Shown piece by piece: positions 26,309 through 34,890 of a DNA stretch of 64,000 bases. Every line of letters starts with the position of its first letter. The stretch's first letter is position 1. The notes under the pieces were generated by a model. It saw only the letters and a list, made by a program, of their open reading frames with translations, had not been told where the DNA came from and searched no databases. The translations under genes and the position numbers were made by a program. Origin of the DNA: Saprospiraceae bacterium (GTDB lineage Bacteria > Bacteroidota > Bacteroidia > Chitinophagales > Saprospiraceae); NCBI GenBank assembly GCA_028285545.1, contig JANQPA010000097.1:62001-126000 (forward strand), given 5' to 3'.

Positions 26309-28090
26309 TTAGTTTAGGGGTATAGTAATGCTTATGGTTGTTCCCTTTTCAGGTGCAGTATCAATTTGAACTTGTCCTTCTAGTTCATTAACAAGGTGTT
26401 GTAGGTTATAAATTCCTTCTCCGTCAAATTTTCCATTTAAATCAAAGCCTTTTCCATCATCTTCAATAATTATTATTAATTCCTGTTCCACTTTATTGAT
26501 TTGACAGGTTAGGTGATCAGCATCGGCATGTAGTAAAGTATTGGCAGTAGCGATTTGTACAATTTCCTGGATCTGTTCTCCTTTCTGGGAAGGAATCTCT
26601 TCTATAGGACCGTGATTGTAAAAATGAATTTCCGGCTTGCTATTTTTTTTCTTTGATAATAAGTCAAAAAACACCATAATTTCCTGTAGCCAATTCGATT
26701 GATCTTTCAGTATAAGAGTTTCTATATTTCTCGAATTTTTATACCCTTTATCAATCATTTTCCAGATATTTTCTAGATCCTTGGTTTCTAATTCATTTTT
26801 ATCCAAGGCTTCGATACAAGATTCTACATTCCATCGAGTGGCAGCCAATTGACTGCCGATTTTATTATGAACCAGGTCTTTGAGCTTTTTTCTTTCACTT
26901 TTCTCAGCCAATTCCTTGCTCTGAGTGGCTTTTTGATCTATTTGACGAAAAAGACTGAGCACTTCTTTTTCATGAAGCAATTGTTTTTGTTTTAAAATAA
27001 ACTCATGATTTTTCTGACGAAGTTTTAATTTTTGTTTGGTTGAATAAAATCGACTGATGAATAGAATTAATAATATAACCAGTAAGGCTGCTGTTAAAGT
27101 CAGTTGGAGTAGTGACCTGGACATCTGAGATTTTTTCAGAGAAAATGCTATTTTGTCAAGTGCAGTATTATCCTCTCTGCTTTCATTGCTGCCCAGGCGA
27201 TTTTCAGCTAGTAAAAAATATTGTTTTGCTTCTTTGAGTTGATTGGTATAAATTTTTGCTTCCGCCAGATTGAGGTAGGCATCAAAGGCCAAACGACTCT
27301 TCTTTTTAGCTTCGGCCAGCTCTGCACTTTTTTTATACATCGTGATGGCTTCCGTATAGTTCAGACGGGTTGCATAAATGGCACCCAGTAAATTATAATT
27401 CTGAGCTAATTTTACTGAATCCTTTGTTTTTTCAAAAAAACGAACAGCCTGATGACTAAAATGGAGGGCAGAATCCAGTTCAAAAATCTGGTAATTAAGT
27501 TCCCCTAAATTGTAAAAAGCAATGGCTTTAGAGGCAGCAGATTTATAGTTCAAAAAACAGCTTAATGCCTTATCATAATATTTTTTGGCCAGATCAAAGT
27601 TGGCCTGGTTTTTATACGCATTGGCCAGATCAATAGCCATATCTCCCATTTGTAGGGTGTCCCTGAGTTTTTTAACAATATCAAATGCTCTTCTGGCAAA
27701 TTTTTCCTGTGCAAAATAATCTCCTTGAGCTTCCTTTATGATTGACAGATCCCTACAAAGTTTGGCAACTTGATTGCTGTCAGGGATTGCTTCCCAAATA
27801 GCTAAAGATTGTAGATAATATTGGTAGGCCCTATCATATTTAAATTGTAATTCAGCACACCATCCCAATGACCTCAGAGAGCGAGCTTTACCGGCTGGGT
27901 AATTTATTTTTTCAGAAGTTTTGATTACCTCAAGCAACAAGGTCTCGGCCAATTCATATTCCCCGATCCTTAAAGCACTATCAGCTTTTCCAAGGGAGTA
28001 GATTACAAAATCTCTCTCATGATCCACAATAGCAAAGCAGAAAGTGGAGGAAAGAAAAATAAAACTGGTGATAAATAGGATGGATTTCAT
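26309..28090 (-). CDS. TPR-containing sensor histidine kinase (HisKA_3 type)
   Basis: A 593-residue kinase; the ATG at 28090 is preferred to an in-frame TTG at 28105. A signal peptide (about 1-20) is followed by a TPR array (about 30-310, with repeated Y-Y-x-x-A-L and A-x-x-x-Y-x-x-A motifs) that would lie outside the cytoplasmic membrane. A transmembrane segment (about 330-350) leads to a coiled coil, the HisKA_3 phosphoacceptor H408 in L-V-H-N-K-I-G-S-Q-L-A, and a HATPase_c domain with D-D-G-K-G-F-D. The layout is the NarX-like/TPR kinase type usual in Bacteroidota, which pairs with LuxR-type regulators; two of these follow directly. The TPR part would sense a protein or peptide ligand. Confidence 0.9.
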   Translation of the reverse strand: MKSILFITSFIFLSSTFCFAIVDHERDFVIYSLGKADSALRIGEYELAETLLLEVIKTSEKINYPAGKARSLRSLGWCAELQFKYDRAYQYYLQSLAIWEAIPDSNQVAKLCRDLSIIKEAQGDYFAQEKFARRAFDIVKKLRDTLQMGDMAIDLANAYKNQANFDLAKKYYDKALSCFLNYKSAASKAIAFYNLGELNYQIFELDSALHFSHQAVRFFEKTKDSVKLAQNYNLLGAIYATRLNYTEAITMYKKSAELAEAKKKSRLAFDAYLNLAEAKIYTNQLKEAKQYFLLAENRLGSNESREDNTALDKIAFSLKKSQMSRSLLQLTLTAALLVILLILFISRFYSTKQKLKLRQKNHEFILKQKQLLHEKEVLSLFRQIDQKATQSKELAEKSERKKLKDLVHNKIGSQLAATRWNVESCIEALDKNELETKDLENIWKMIDKGYKNSRNIETLILKDQSNWLQEIMVFFDLLSKKKNSKPEIHFYNHGPIEEIPSQKGEQIQEIVQIATANTLLHADADHLTCQINKVEQELIIIIEDDGKGFDLNGKFDGEGIYNLQHLVNELEGQVQIDTAPEKGTTISITIPLN

Positions 28091-28130
28091 GATTGATATC
28101 TTCAACTAATTCAAAAATTCAGATCCTCAA

Positions 28131-29132
28131 TTAGCGGGGCCTGGAACTCATATTTCTGGTTTTTGCTCTAATGGAACTTGTTCTTCTACTTCCATCCTCT
28201 GGTGCATCTGATTCATCCCTTCGGGGTTCATCTTTATCTGTAGGAGGAGGAAGGGGTAATTCATTGCCTTCCTCAGGGTCAAATTCATTATCTGGATTGG
28301 AATCACCTTCTTCCTCCTCCGTTCTGGAGGGAAGGTCTTCTCTATCATTATGTTTTTCTATTTCCAATTCCTGGACTGCAGTTGAAAATTCTTGAATGGT
28401 TTTTATACCCATTGATTCCTCCAAGGGGATATTATGTTCCAGAATAATGGTGGCCGTGAAATTTCCTTCCAGGTATTGATCGTCGAGATAAAAGTCACTG
28501 TTGATTTTAAAATCTTCACTAAAAGAGTGAGTAGTGGCGTTATCAGGCGTATTTCTTAGTACGATGTACGCCTCACAAACGCCATTACCCGGACTGGTTC
28601 TGGTGATCATGTCCAAAACTGGTGAATATCCACGCAATGGAATTAACAAATAGGGAATACAAGTAGAAAGTCCGTTGCTTTGACTCGGATTCTCTGTAGC
28701 TGCCTGCCTTTCCAAATAAACGTAAGGGCAATTATAAGCCACCTTATCCTGTATGCTAAAGGGGGCCAGTTCAAACTCGTCGCCATCCCGGTAGAGTAGG
28801 GTAGTCGAAAATTCTTCCTCTGGGATGTTGTCATTTTCAAATACGGAAACCAGCACTTCAATTTTACTGGTATCGGGATTGAAATCCAGGTCTGCCTGAT
28901 TAAGCGGCATCAATTGAAAACACTCCGTTATTTCGGTTCCACCTGCATTCTCGGCTTTTATTACAGTCAGATGGATAAGGGTCAGGCCATTTTGAAAGGT
29001 GGTTTGAATAGAATTTTGGAGCTGAAATCCTGGTTTTATTTTTAAGGTCAGAAACAAAAAATATTCATGGCTACCTCTTTTTTTATTGAGGTAAACATAG
29101 GGAGCATGAGTTTGAATATTATTTCTTTCCAT
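28131..29132 (-). CDS. Two-lobed beta-rich protein with acidic proline-rich tail
   Basis: A 333-residue protein, unassigned. The body (about 1-235) has two similar lobes: each begins with P-Y-V-Y-L (A-P-Y-V-Y-L-N and C-P-Y-V-Y-L-E) and continues with beta strands, which points to an internal duplication of a sandwich domain. From about 250 the sequence is a low-complexity acidic tail rich in E, D, P and N, ending in a basic R/S-rich segment (S-S-I-R-A-K-T-R-N). No signal peptide. It is the first gene of the transcription unit that continues with the TPR kinase 40 bases later, and has the palindromic operator-like site about 160 bases upstream. Confidence 0.68.
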   Translation of the reverse strand: MERNNIQTHAPYVYLNKKRGSHEYFLFLTLKIKPGFQLQNSIQTTFQNGLTLIHLTVIKAENAGGTEITECFQLMPLNQADLDFNPDTSKIEVLVSVFENDNIPEEEFSTTLLYRDGDEFELAPFSIQDKVAYNCPYVYLERQAATENPSQSNGLSTCIPYLLIPLRGYSPVLDMITRTSPGNGVCEAYIVLRNTPDNATTHSFSEDFKINSDFYLDDQYLEGNFTATIILEHNIPLEESMGIKTIQEFSTAVQELEIEKHNDREDLPSRTEEEEGDSNPDNEFDPEEGNELPLPPPTDKDEPRRDESDAPEDGSRRTSSIRAKTRNMSSRPR

Positions 29133-29293
29133 GATGATGTTGTGTTCTTATGTTTGTATGATTTAGAGGATACTTCAAAGTTTCTGGCAGCGGAACCCAT
29201 CCACATTTAATTAAGGAAATTTTGAAGCACAATTCCTGCCAACAAAATTGAGGCAAATTCATTAAAAATGAATCCCCGAAATCAGGCTAGCAA

Positions 29294-29310
29294 TTGCCTA
29301 GAAGTAGGCA
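29294..29310. promoter_or_regulatory. Palindromic operator candidate, copy 2
   Basis: TTGCCTA-GAAG-TAGGCA, differing from copy 1 (24667-24686) by one spacer base and at the outermost positions. It is about 162 bases upstream of the 333-residue gene that heads the sensor-kinase operon, which would allow autoregulation. Confidence 0.6.
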
Positions 29311-29734
29311 GATGGAAGTCCTGAAAATAAGTATGGCAAATGTGAATAAGTGGAATAAGTTTGAATGATGAACTTATTCATCGGGTAAGTGGCGCAGTAT
29401 TAAATGATCAATTATTGGATTTGGTAGATAGGTGGACAGACACTGGTGATTTATCAATCTTTTGGGGGTCATGATTGTAAATTTAGGATTTAGGTATTGA
29501 ACTGATTTAAAAAGCTAGGACAATATAGGACTTTTTGAGATGAGATGTAAGGGGTGTGGGAAGGAGGATTTGAATTTTTGGTGACAGTTGGTGGGATTTG
29601 GGGTGGTTATAATTATTTATTTGACAAGGACATTGTACGCAGACTGCAATAGAGACTTTCACTGTTTTATTTGATTAAAAGCAGGCATAGTCTAAGGATA
29701 ATTATTTTTTCATGTCAATTTCCTTTGTCTTTTG

Positions 29735-29748
29735 GCAAACAGGTTTGC
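29735..29748. promoter_or_regulatory. Short palindrome GCAAAC-AG-GTTTGC
   Basis: A perfect 6-base inverted repeat with a 2-base spacer in the divergent intergenic region. It has operator-like form, but only one copy was noticed, so this is a weak call. Confidence 0.3.
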
Positions 29749-29898
29749 TTCTGTCCTCTAATTTTAGACAGTTCGCTTTTATAGTGTGATATCGCCATGA
29801 CCATATTATTTATTCCCCCCAAACATTACTTGAATTTTCAATAATAGATCACAAAAGCTTGAAATAAATTCAAATTACAATTAGAATATTTCAATTCT

Positions 29899-29923
29899 TT
29901 ATTGTAAATTTCTTATTGTAAAT
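29899..29923 (+). repeat. Direct repeat TTATTGTAAAT x2
   Basis: Identical 11-mers at 29899-29909 and 29913-29923, period 14, about 195 bases upstream of the plus-strand cassette. The AT-rich context makes chance plausible. Confidence 0.45.
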
Positions 29924-30115
29924 GATAATATTAACTTCACTAATTAGCATAATATGAATTATCACCAAACTTTCCCCTGATAATTTCTCATACTAGGTTG
30001 AAAACTAATCCTGATACCTAGCATAAAATCATTATGAAATAAAAGCAATTTAAAATGAGAATTTCTCTCGTTTGAAATTTTTTCCCAGTTAAGAAACCTT
30101 CAGTTTTAATATAAA

Positions 30116-31408
30116 ATGAAAACCCTAGAAATAATAATTGCCCTATCTTTTGTCTTTCTCATACTTAGCCTTCTTGCAACAGTCATCCAGGAATTAATTT
30201 CTTCTGCTTTCTCCTTAAGAGGAAAAATGTTGATTAAAACTTTGGCACAAATGCTGGAGATTCCTGAAGGAAGATATTTTAAATTTTTCAAATGGACGCT
30301 CAAAAGAGACTGTATTAATTATCGTAAACTGATGCGAAGGCAAAGGCTTGGAAAGCGCCTTCCTTCCTACCTAACTCACCGTCAACTAATCTCTATCCTA
30401 CATGATTTATTAAATAAAGATCACTTTTATATTTTCACTACTGAAAAATATCTTGCACAACGGAACAGGAAGTGGTTTTATAAGCTTATAAAATTCCTAG
30501 GTGGTGTTTGGAAAAAAAGGAAGTGGTTTTACAAGGTTATAAAATTCTTAAGTGGTGTTTGGAAAACAATAATAGGACAAGATCAATCAACCAATTTAAC
30601 AACGAGAAGAAGAAAGAATGAAAATTATTTAGCAGAAGAAAGTGAGCATCAAATCTTACTCTTTCCTGAACGGATAAATGACAATCGTTTGCGAAATGCA
30701 CTTAATCAACTTCGTCAAGATGCTGAATCTTATGATAATCCTAATGTGAAAATCACAAGTAAAGCCAGGATAAAAGCAGAACGCGATATTGCTCATACCT
30801 ATGATGAAATAATGGAAAGATCTGCTGGATGGTATAAGAGGCAAACACAATTTATCCTAGTTTTCATAGGATTATTTATCGCTTTTACCTTTGATGCGGA
30901 TACCTTTAAAATATATGACAGAATTATCTCTGATCCGTCAGCTCGAAAGGAAGTCATTGAGCTGGCTGAAAGATTTGTAGATAACCAGAACTTTCCTACA
31001 ACAAATGACTCGACAACTTTATTGCAGCAACAGTTGACCGAAATATTAACAAATGATCTAAAAGATTTAAAAGGGCCTTTGGGTCTTGGATGGCAGGAAA
31101 TGCCTGATTTTGAACAAAACAAAGACGAGAATAAATTTAAGACCTATTTTTCATATCTGGGAAAGGTATATGAAGAGGTTATACGCCAGTTAACAATAAA
31201 AAAAATAATTGGATTTCTTTGTACTGCTCTTGCCATTTCTCTTGGTGCTTCCTTTTGGTTTGATACTTTAAAATTACTCATTAACATTCGGAATGCAGGC
31301 CGCCGACCGGATAGCCTCAAGGATAAAAAGGATAAAGATGTCATAAAAGTAGTAGTACCTCCCAATAGGAATTTAATCGATTTTGACGATGAGGATGCGG
31401 TAGGCTAA
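30116..31408 (+). CDS. Membrane protein heading the subtilase cassette
   Basis: A 430-residue protein, unassigned. It has an N-terminal transmembrane segment (about 5-27), a long basic cytoplasmic loop, a second segment (about 245-262) and a third (about 360-385). The region between the second and third (about 265-355) would be extracytoplasmic. In the basic loop a 17-residue unit starting R-K-W-F-Y-K and ending G-V-W-K is duplicated in tandem. The subtilase gene starts 12 bases downstream, so the products are probably partners: this protein could anchor or gate the protease at the inner membrane, a role parallel to that of the STAND NTPase in the neighbouring cassette. Confidence 0.75.
   Translation: MKTLEIIIALSFVFLILSLLATVIQELISSAFSLRGKMLIKTLAQMLEIPEGRYFKFFKWTLKRDCINYRKLMRRQRLGKRLPSYLTHRQLISILHDLLNKDHFYIFTTEKYLAQRNRKWFYKLIKFLGGVWKKRKWFYKVIKFLSGVWKTIIGQDQSTNLTTRRRKNENYLAEESEHQILLFPERINDNRLRNALNQLRQDAESYDNPNVKITSKARIKAERDIAHTYDEIMERSAGWYKRQTQFILVFIGLFIAFTFDADTFKIYDRIISDPSARKEVIELAERFVDNQNFPTTNDSTTLLQQQLTEILTNDLKDLKGPLGLGWQEMPDFEQNKDENKFKTYFSYLGKVYEEVIRQLTIKKIIGFLCTALAISLGASFWFDTLKLLINIRNAGRRPDSLKDKKDKDVIKVVVPPNRNLIDFDDEDAVG
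30467..30568 (+). repeat. 51-base tandem duplication inside the membrane-protein gene
   Basis: Two adjacent 51-base units (30467-30517 and 30518-30568) that differ at only a few positions and encode two 17-residue basic/aromatic helices in tandem. The low divergence points to a recent in-frame duplication. Confidence 0.9.
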
Positions 31409-31420
31409 AGAATAACAATT

Positions 31421-32599
31421 ATGAAGAAGATTCGATTTATTGAAAATACAAAAATTCGAAAAAAACAGGAAATTAACCAAAGCGCCGTCCTTGGAAGAAT
31501 GCGCAAAGGGAAAATAATTGATGTAATTGGAGAAGCTGTACCTGGAATTGAATATAGTGATGAGGTCAGTGATAAAACCATTACTACTAACCTTTGGTAT
31601 CAATGCAAAAATGGTTGGTATTATTGGGCAGGTGGAACAGTAGATGGGAAGGATTCAAAGTTTAACCAATTTAAAGAATGGGAAATTCATACTCAATATA
31701 ACTTTCGAGATCGGCTGAAAATTTCGGACGACAAACGAGCAATTGTTGATGAATGGACTGAAACTGGAGGAGCTGGAATTAAAATAGGAATAATTGATTC
31801 TGGATTGGACCTTAATCATAATAATCTAATTTATTATCTGAAAGAGAACAATGATAAATTTTACAACTTTACCAGCACTGGGGGCCCTCGTCAGGTATCA
31901 GGCTTAAAACGTAGCCATGGTACAATTTGCACCTTATTAATTGCAGGTCGTCCTTATGGTAACAATAAATTTATCGGGGCTGCACCCTTTGCTGAATTAT
32001 TTTATTTTAAGGTTGTCGAGGATAATACTGGTATCCCTGAGACAAAGAATATCATAAATGCCATATCCAAGGCGGTCAGTTTAAATCTCGACATCATAAC
32101 AATAAGTGCCGGACAACCAGCTTCCAAAGCTAACCCAATCTTAAAGACTAAACTTGATGAAATCTTGGAAAAAGCGAATCAAAAACAGGTAATCGTTGTA
32201 GTTGCGGCAAGGGAAAACAATAACACAGAATTAAGTCTTCTTGCACAGAACCCAAATACGATTGCAGTAGATGTTTCATATGGCCAACCCTCACTAATTA
32301 ACCATCCTTCCCAAATTGATTTTGTGTTACATTCAATCGCAAAAAAAATGAATTTTCCAAAAAGCCCCAGGCAATCATGGCTTGTGGACTTCAGTAGTAG
32401 CTATGCTACTCCCTTGATAACCAGTACACTTGCAAATTATGCTTCTTTTCAAAGAAGTCAACACCATCGAATAGATTTGGAAGAAGCAAGAGAAACATTG
32501 AGTGACGTTTTCTTTGGTAAATCAAAATTCGAGCGTGAGTTGAAACAGTTAAAACCGGTCAATCAACATTCTATCTTCATGATCAATAATAAAGCTTAA
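31421..32599 (+). CDS. Subtilisin-like (S8) serine protease with N-terminal SH3-like region, cytosolic
   Basis: A 392-residue protein with no signal peptide or propeptide. Residues about 1-75 look like a small SH3-type barrel (V-L-G-R-M-R-K-G-K, N-L-W-Y-Q-C-K-N-G-W-Y-Y-W). The S8 domain follows, with triad D126 (I-I-D-S-G), H166 (S-H-G-T) and S327 (S-S-S-Y-A-T-P, a variant of G-T-S-x-A-T-P); an asparagine around 266-268 could serve the oxyanion hole. Most S8 proteases are exported; lack of a signal peptide and position between a membrane protein (12 bases before) and an exported protein (6 bases after) suggest an intracellular effector released by an envelope signal. Substrate unknown. Confidence 0.86.
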   Translation: MKKIRFIENTKIRKKQEINQSAVLGRMRKGKIIDVIGEAVPGIEYSDEVSDKTITTNLWYQCKNGWYYWAGGTVDGKDSKFNQFKEWEIHTQYNFRDRLKISDDKRAIVDEWTETGGAGIKIGIIDSGLDLNHNNLIYYLKENNDKFYNFTSTGGPRQVSGLKRSHGTICTLLIAGRPYGNNKFIGAAPFAELFYFKVVEDNTGIPETKNIINAISKAVSLNLDIITISAGQPASKANPILKTKLDEILEKANQKQVIVVVAARENNNTELSLLAQNPNTIAVDVSYGQPSLINHPSQIDFVLHSIAKKMNFPKSPRQSWLVDFSSSYATPLITSTLANYASFQRSQHHRIDLEEARETLSDVFFGKSKFERELKQLKPVNQHSIFMINNKA

Positions 32600-32605
32600 C
32601 CCAAT

Positions 32606-34642
32606 ATGAAAAATTGTTTAGTTTTTTTAATGCTTTTATGCTCTACAATAACCCTATATAGTCAAGAAACATCAAAAATTAGCATTTATCAGAGTGCGAC
32701 TGAAATTTCCAAGTTTGCAAAAGAATCCGGAATGTTTGAAGGGGCGACAAATCTTCAAATATTCAATTTAGATGATGAATACATTGAAATATTAATTTAC
32801 TTTTCTCCCGAACTGAAAAAACTCAAAGAGCTAGATAAAGAAATTGGCAAAAAACAAATTGACTCTATATATACAACCTCTGGTAACCCTTTTATCTGTA
32901 GTACTTGTGTAATTGAGACAGATTTTGATCGCATTGCTGAAGCTGGAGCCAAGAAACTTTACGATTCCTCTGTAGAAGGGACACAAAATGTCAGTTCTAA
33001 CGGAGGTATATCATTAGGTAACCTGCTTGATGGCGCGGCAAAGTTTCTTGTTGGTAGAGTTAAAAAAGAATTAGCAATCTCTGTATTCGAAGATCTGAAA
33101 AAGCAATTGAACAAGGTGAACGAAATGAAGGTGTTATTCCCAGATACCGAATTCAAATTGCAAATGATTGATAAAGAAATTTATAATTGGAACAAATATT
33201 ATCAAACTTTAAACACCGCTTTTAAGAATGATTTGAATGTTCTTCCTCAAAGCCTAAGTATTTATATTGATACAACGACTAAATTTACTATTCCAGACCT
33301 AAACCGTGCAGTACTTAGTGATGGTTTTCAACTAGCCCAGGCAGTAATGGATTCAATAGCTCCCATCGATATAATTAGAAATTTAGCAAATCAAGAAACG
33401 AGTCGAATTCAAAAACTGGAACCAAGCAATTATGGGAATTTGCAAAATAGTATGAAATCACTAAATCTTTTTTCCGAGGCCATCATTAAATATGTTGAAA
33501 ATTCTGAAGAAGGTGAGGCCCCATCTTTTAAGGAACAGTGGATCGATCTTAATGACTTAAAGAATTTAAAGGACGACCTATTTGGCCGAAACCTATTTTT
33601 GGGTTTGCTTTATCAACATATAGGAAGTATTAGCTTTATAAATAAAGATGGAACTTCAATGTCATTAAGAGAAATTCTCAAAGACGGATTTAATGATCTA
33701 AAAATTATCGAAGATTTAATTATTGAGGCTGAAAAAGCTAATAATGGTCTCAAAGCGGTTCGAAAAAACAAGGGTAATCCATCTCCACAAGACCTGTATA
33801 ATTTTGTTGACGGTACCCTTGGAGCTGTAAAATGGACCAAAGAACTGCTTGTTAATAAGGCTAAAATTGCTGAAAAGCTTGACCAAACCCAAACTCAAAA
33901 CTTTTTGGATTTTGCCATTGAAAGTGCTGATTTAGTTAATAAGATCATTTTTGAAAGCAGACAGAAAAATTATCCTACTGCAGTTCTGCTTACTTCTGAA
34001 CTATTAGATTTGATAGTACCAGAATATTATAATAAAGGGAACCCCTCCCCAAAGAAAATAGTTGACAAATATGGTATGTTTATTGCAAATCTAGCCAGTG
34101 CTGAAAGTTCAGATGAGGTGGTAGCTGCACTAGAAGCCACAACACTTCCACCAGGTAGTGCATCCATCAAAAAGAATGCTCATTTCAATTTGGCTTTCAA
34201 TGCTTATGTTGGACCAACTTATGGCTTGGAAACCCTTTACCGATTGAATAATAAAGAAGAAAATAATGAATACTTTGGTTTAACTACTCCTATTGGGTTA
34301 TCCTTAAGCACTAAATTCTTAGGAGGTGCTTTAACAGTTTTTGGCTCTGCTATTGATATTGGAGCACTAACCGCTTTTCGTTTTCAAGATGATACAACAG
34401 AAAACTTGCCTGAATTCGATCTTGAAAATGTTTTAGCACCTGGAATACACTTCATATATAGTGTGCCAAGATATCCAATATCTATCGGTGCAGGTTGGCA
34501 ATCGGGACCCAACCTGAGAAGGCTAACTCAAACAATGTTAGATGTACTCCCTGAGGGTTTTGAAGGCCGCCGTTTTGGAGTCTTTATAACTGTTGACATT
34601 CCTTTAGTGAATATTATAAATGTAAAAGAAACAAAGGATTGA
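32606..34642 (+). CDS. Exported protein with probable C-terminal beta-barrel, subtilase cassette
   Basis: A 678-residue protein with a signal peptide (about 1-20, ending L-Y-S-Q). Residues about 25-520 are mainly helical and polar, with one cysteine pair (C-S-T-C, about residue 98-101). From about 530 the sequence becomes beta-rich with alternating strands (F-N-L-A-F-N-A-Y-V-G-P-T-Y-G, I-G-L-S-L-S-T, I-S-I-G-A-G-W-Q) and ends F-G-V-F-I-T-V-D-I-P, which fits an outer-membrane barrel. It lies 6 bases after the subtilase gene, so it is in the same operon. I infer that it is the outer sensor of the cassette, but no family was recognised. Confidence 0.72.
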   Translation: MKNCLVFLMLLCSTITLYSQETSKISIYQSATEISKFAKESGMFEGATNLQIFNLDDEYIEILIYFSPELKKLKELDKEIGKKQIDSIYTTSGNPFICSTCVIETDFDRIAEAGAKKLYDSSVEGTQNVSSNGGISLGNLLDGAAKFLVGRVKKELAISVFEDLKKQLNKVNEMKVLFPDTEFKLQMIDKEIYNWNKYYQTLNTAFKNDLNVLPQSLSIYIDTTTKFTIPDLNRAVLSDGFQLAQAVMDSIAPIDIIRNLANQETSRIQKLEPSNYGNLQNSMKSLNLFSEAIIKYVENSEEGEAPSFKEQWIDLNDLKNLKDDLFGRNLFLGLLYQHIGSISFINKDGTSMSLREILKDGFNDLKIIEDLIIEAEKANNGLKAVRKNKGNPSPQDLYNFVDGTLGAVKWTKELLVNKAKIAEKLDQTQTQNFLDFAIESADLVNKIIFESRQKNYPTAVLLTSELLDLIVPEYYNKGNPSPKKIVDKYGMFIANLASAESSDEVVAALEATTLPPGSASIKKNAHFNLAFNAYVGPTYGLETLYRLNNKEENNEYFGLTTPIGLSLSTKFLGGALTVFGSAIDIGALTAFRFQDDTTENLPEFDLENVLAPGIHFIYSVPRYPISIGAGWQSGPNLRRLTQTMLDVLPEGFEGRRFGVFITVDIPLVNIINVKETKD

Positions 34643-34890
34643 ATGCTATTTTTCGGATAAAAAGAAATAATTGTGGTTTCTTTAATTCGCTCATCAAAAA
34701 TAGCAATTGTAAGGCTGAAATTTAATGGAGATTTTGGCCTTATTTTTTAGAATGAAATTGTAAACCACATTCAATTAAATTTCCTTTTTGAAATATTTCT
34801 AATAACTTAATGTTCCAATAATTATTCTTTTGCCTTATTTTAGAAGTCTATCCTATTAGATCATTTTTTACTAAACCCATATTTCTCATC

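Larger units (their letters stand above)
29133..30115. other. 983-base non-coding region between two divergent protease cassettes
   Basis: No convincing gene on either strand. It is AT-rich, increasingly so toward the plus-strand cassette. It contains the second copy of the TGCCTA palindrome, a GCAAAC-AG-GTTTGC palindrome at 29735-29748, and a direct repeat at 29899-29923. It should hold the outward promoters of both cassettes. The length is unusual here, where most spacers are under 250 bases; a decayed gene or an unrecognised small RNA is possible. Confidence 0.6.

Noticed and set aside
28148-28395. Frames on both strands opposite and beside the acidic tail of the 333-residue protein
   Set aside because: They are shadows of a low-complexity E/D/P-rich coding region; the serine-rich antisense product is a typical artefact.
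34644-34705. Inverted repeat TGCTATTTTT/AAAAATAGCA after the subtilase cassette
   Set aside because: The arms are only 10 bases, A/T-rich and about 40 bases apart with no T-tract, so a terminator is not supported.
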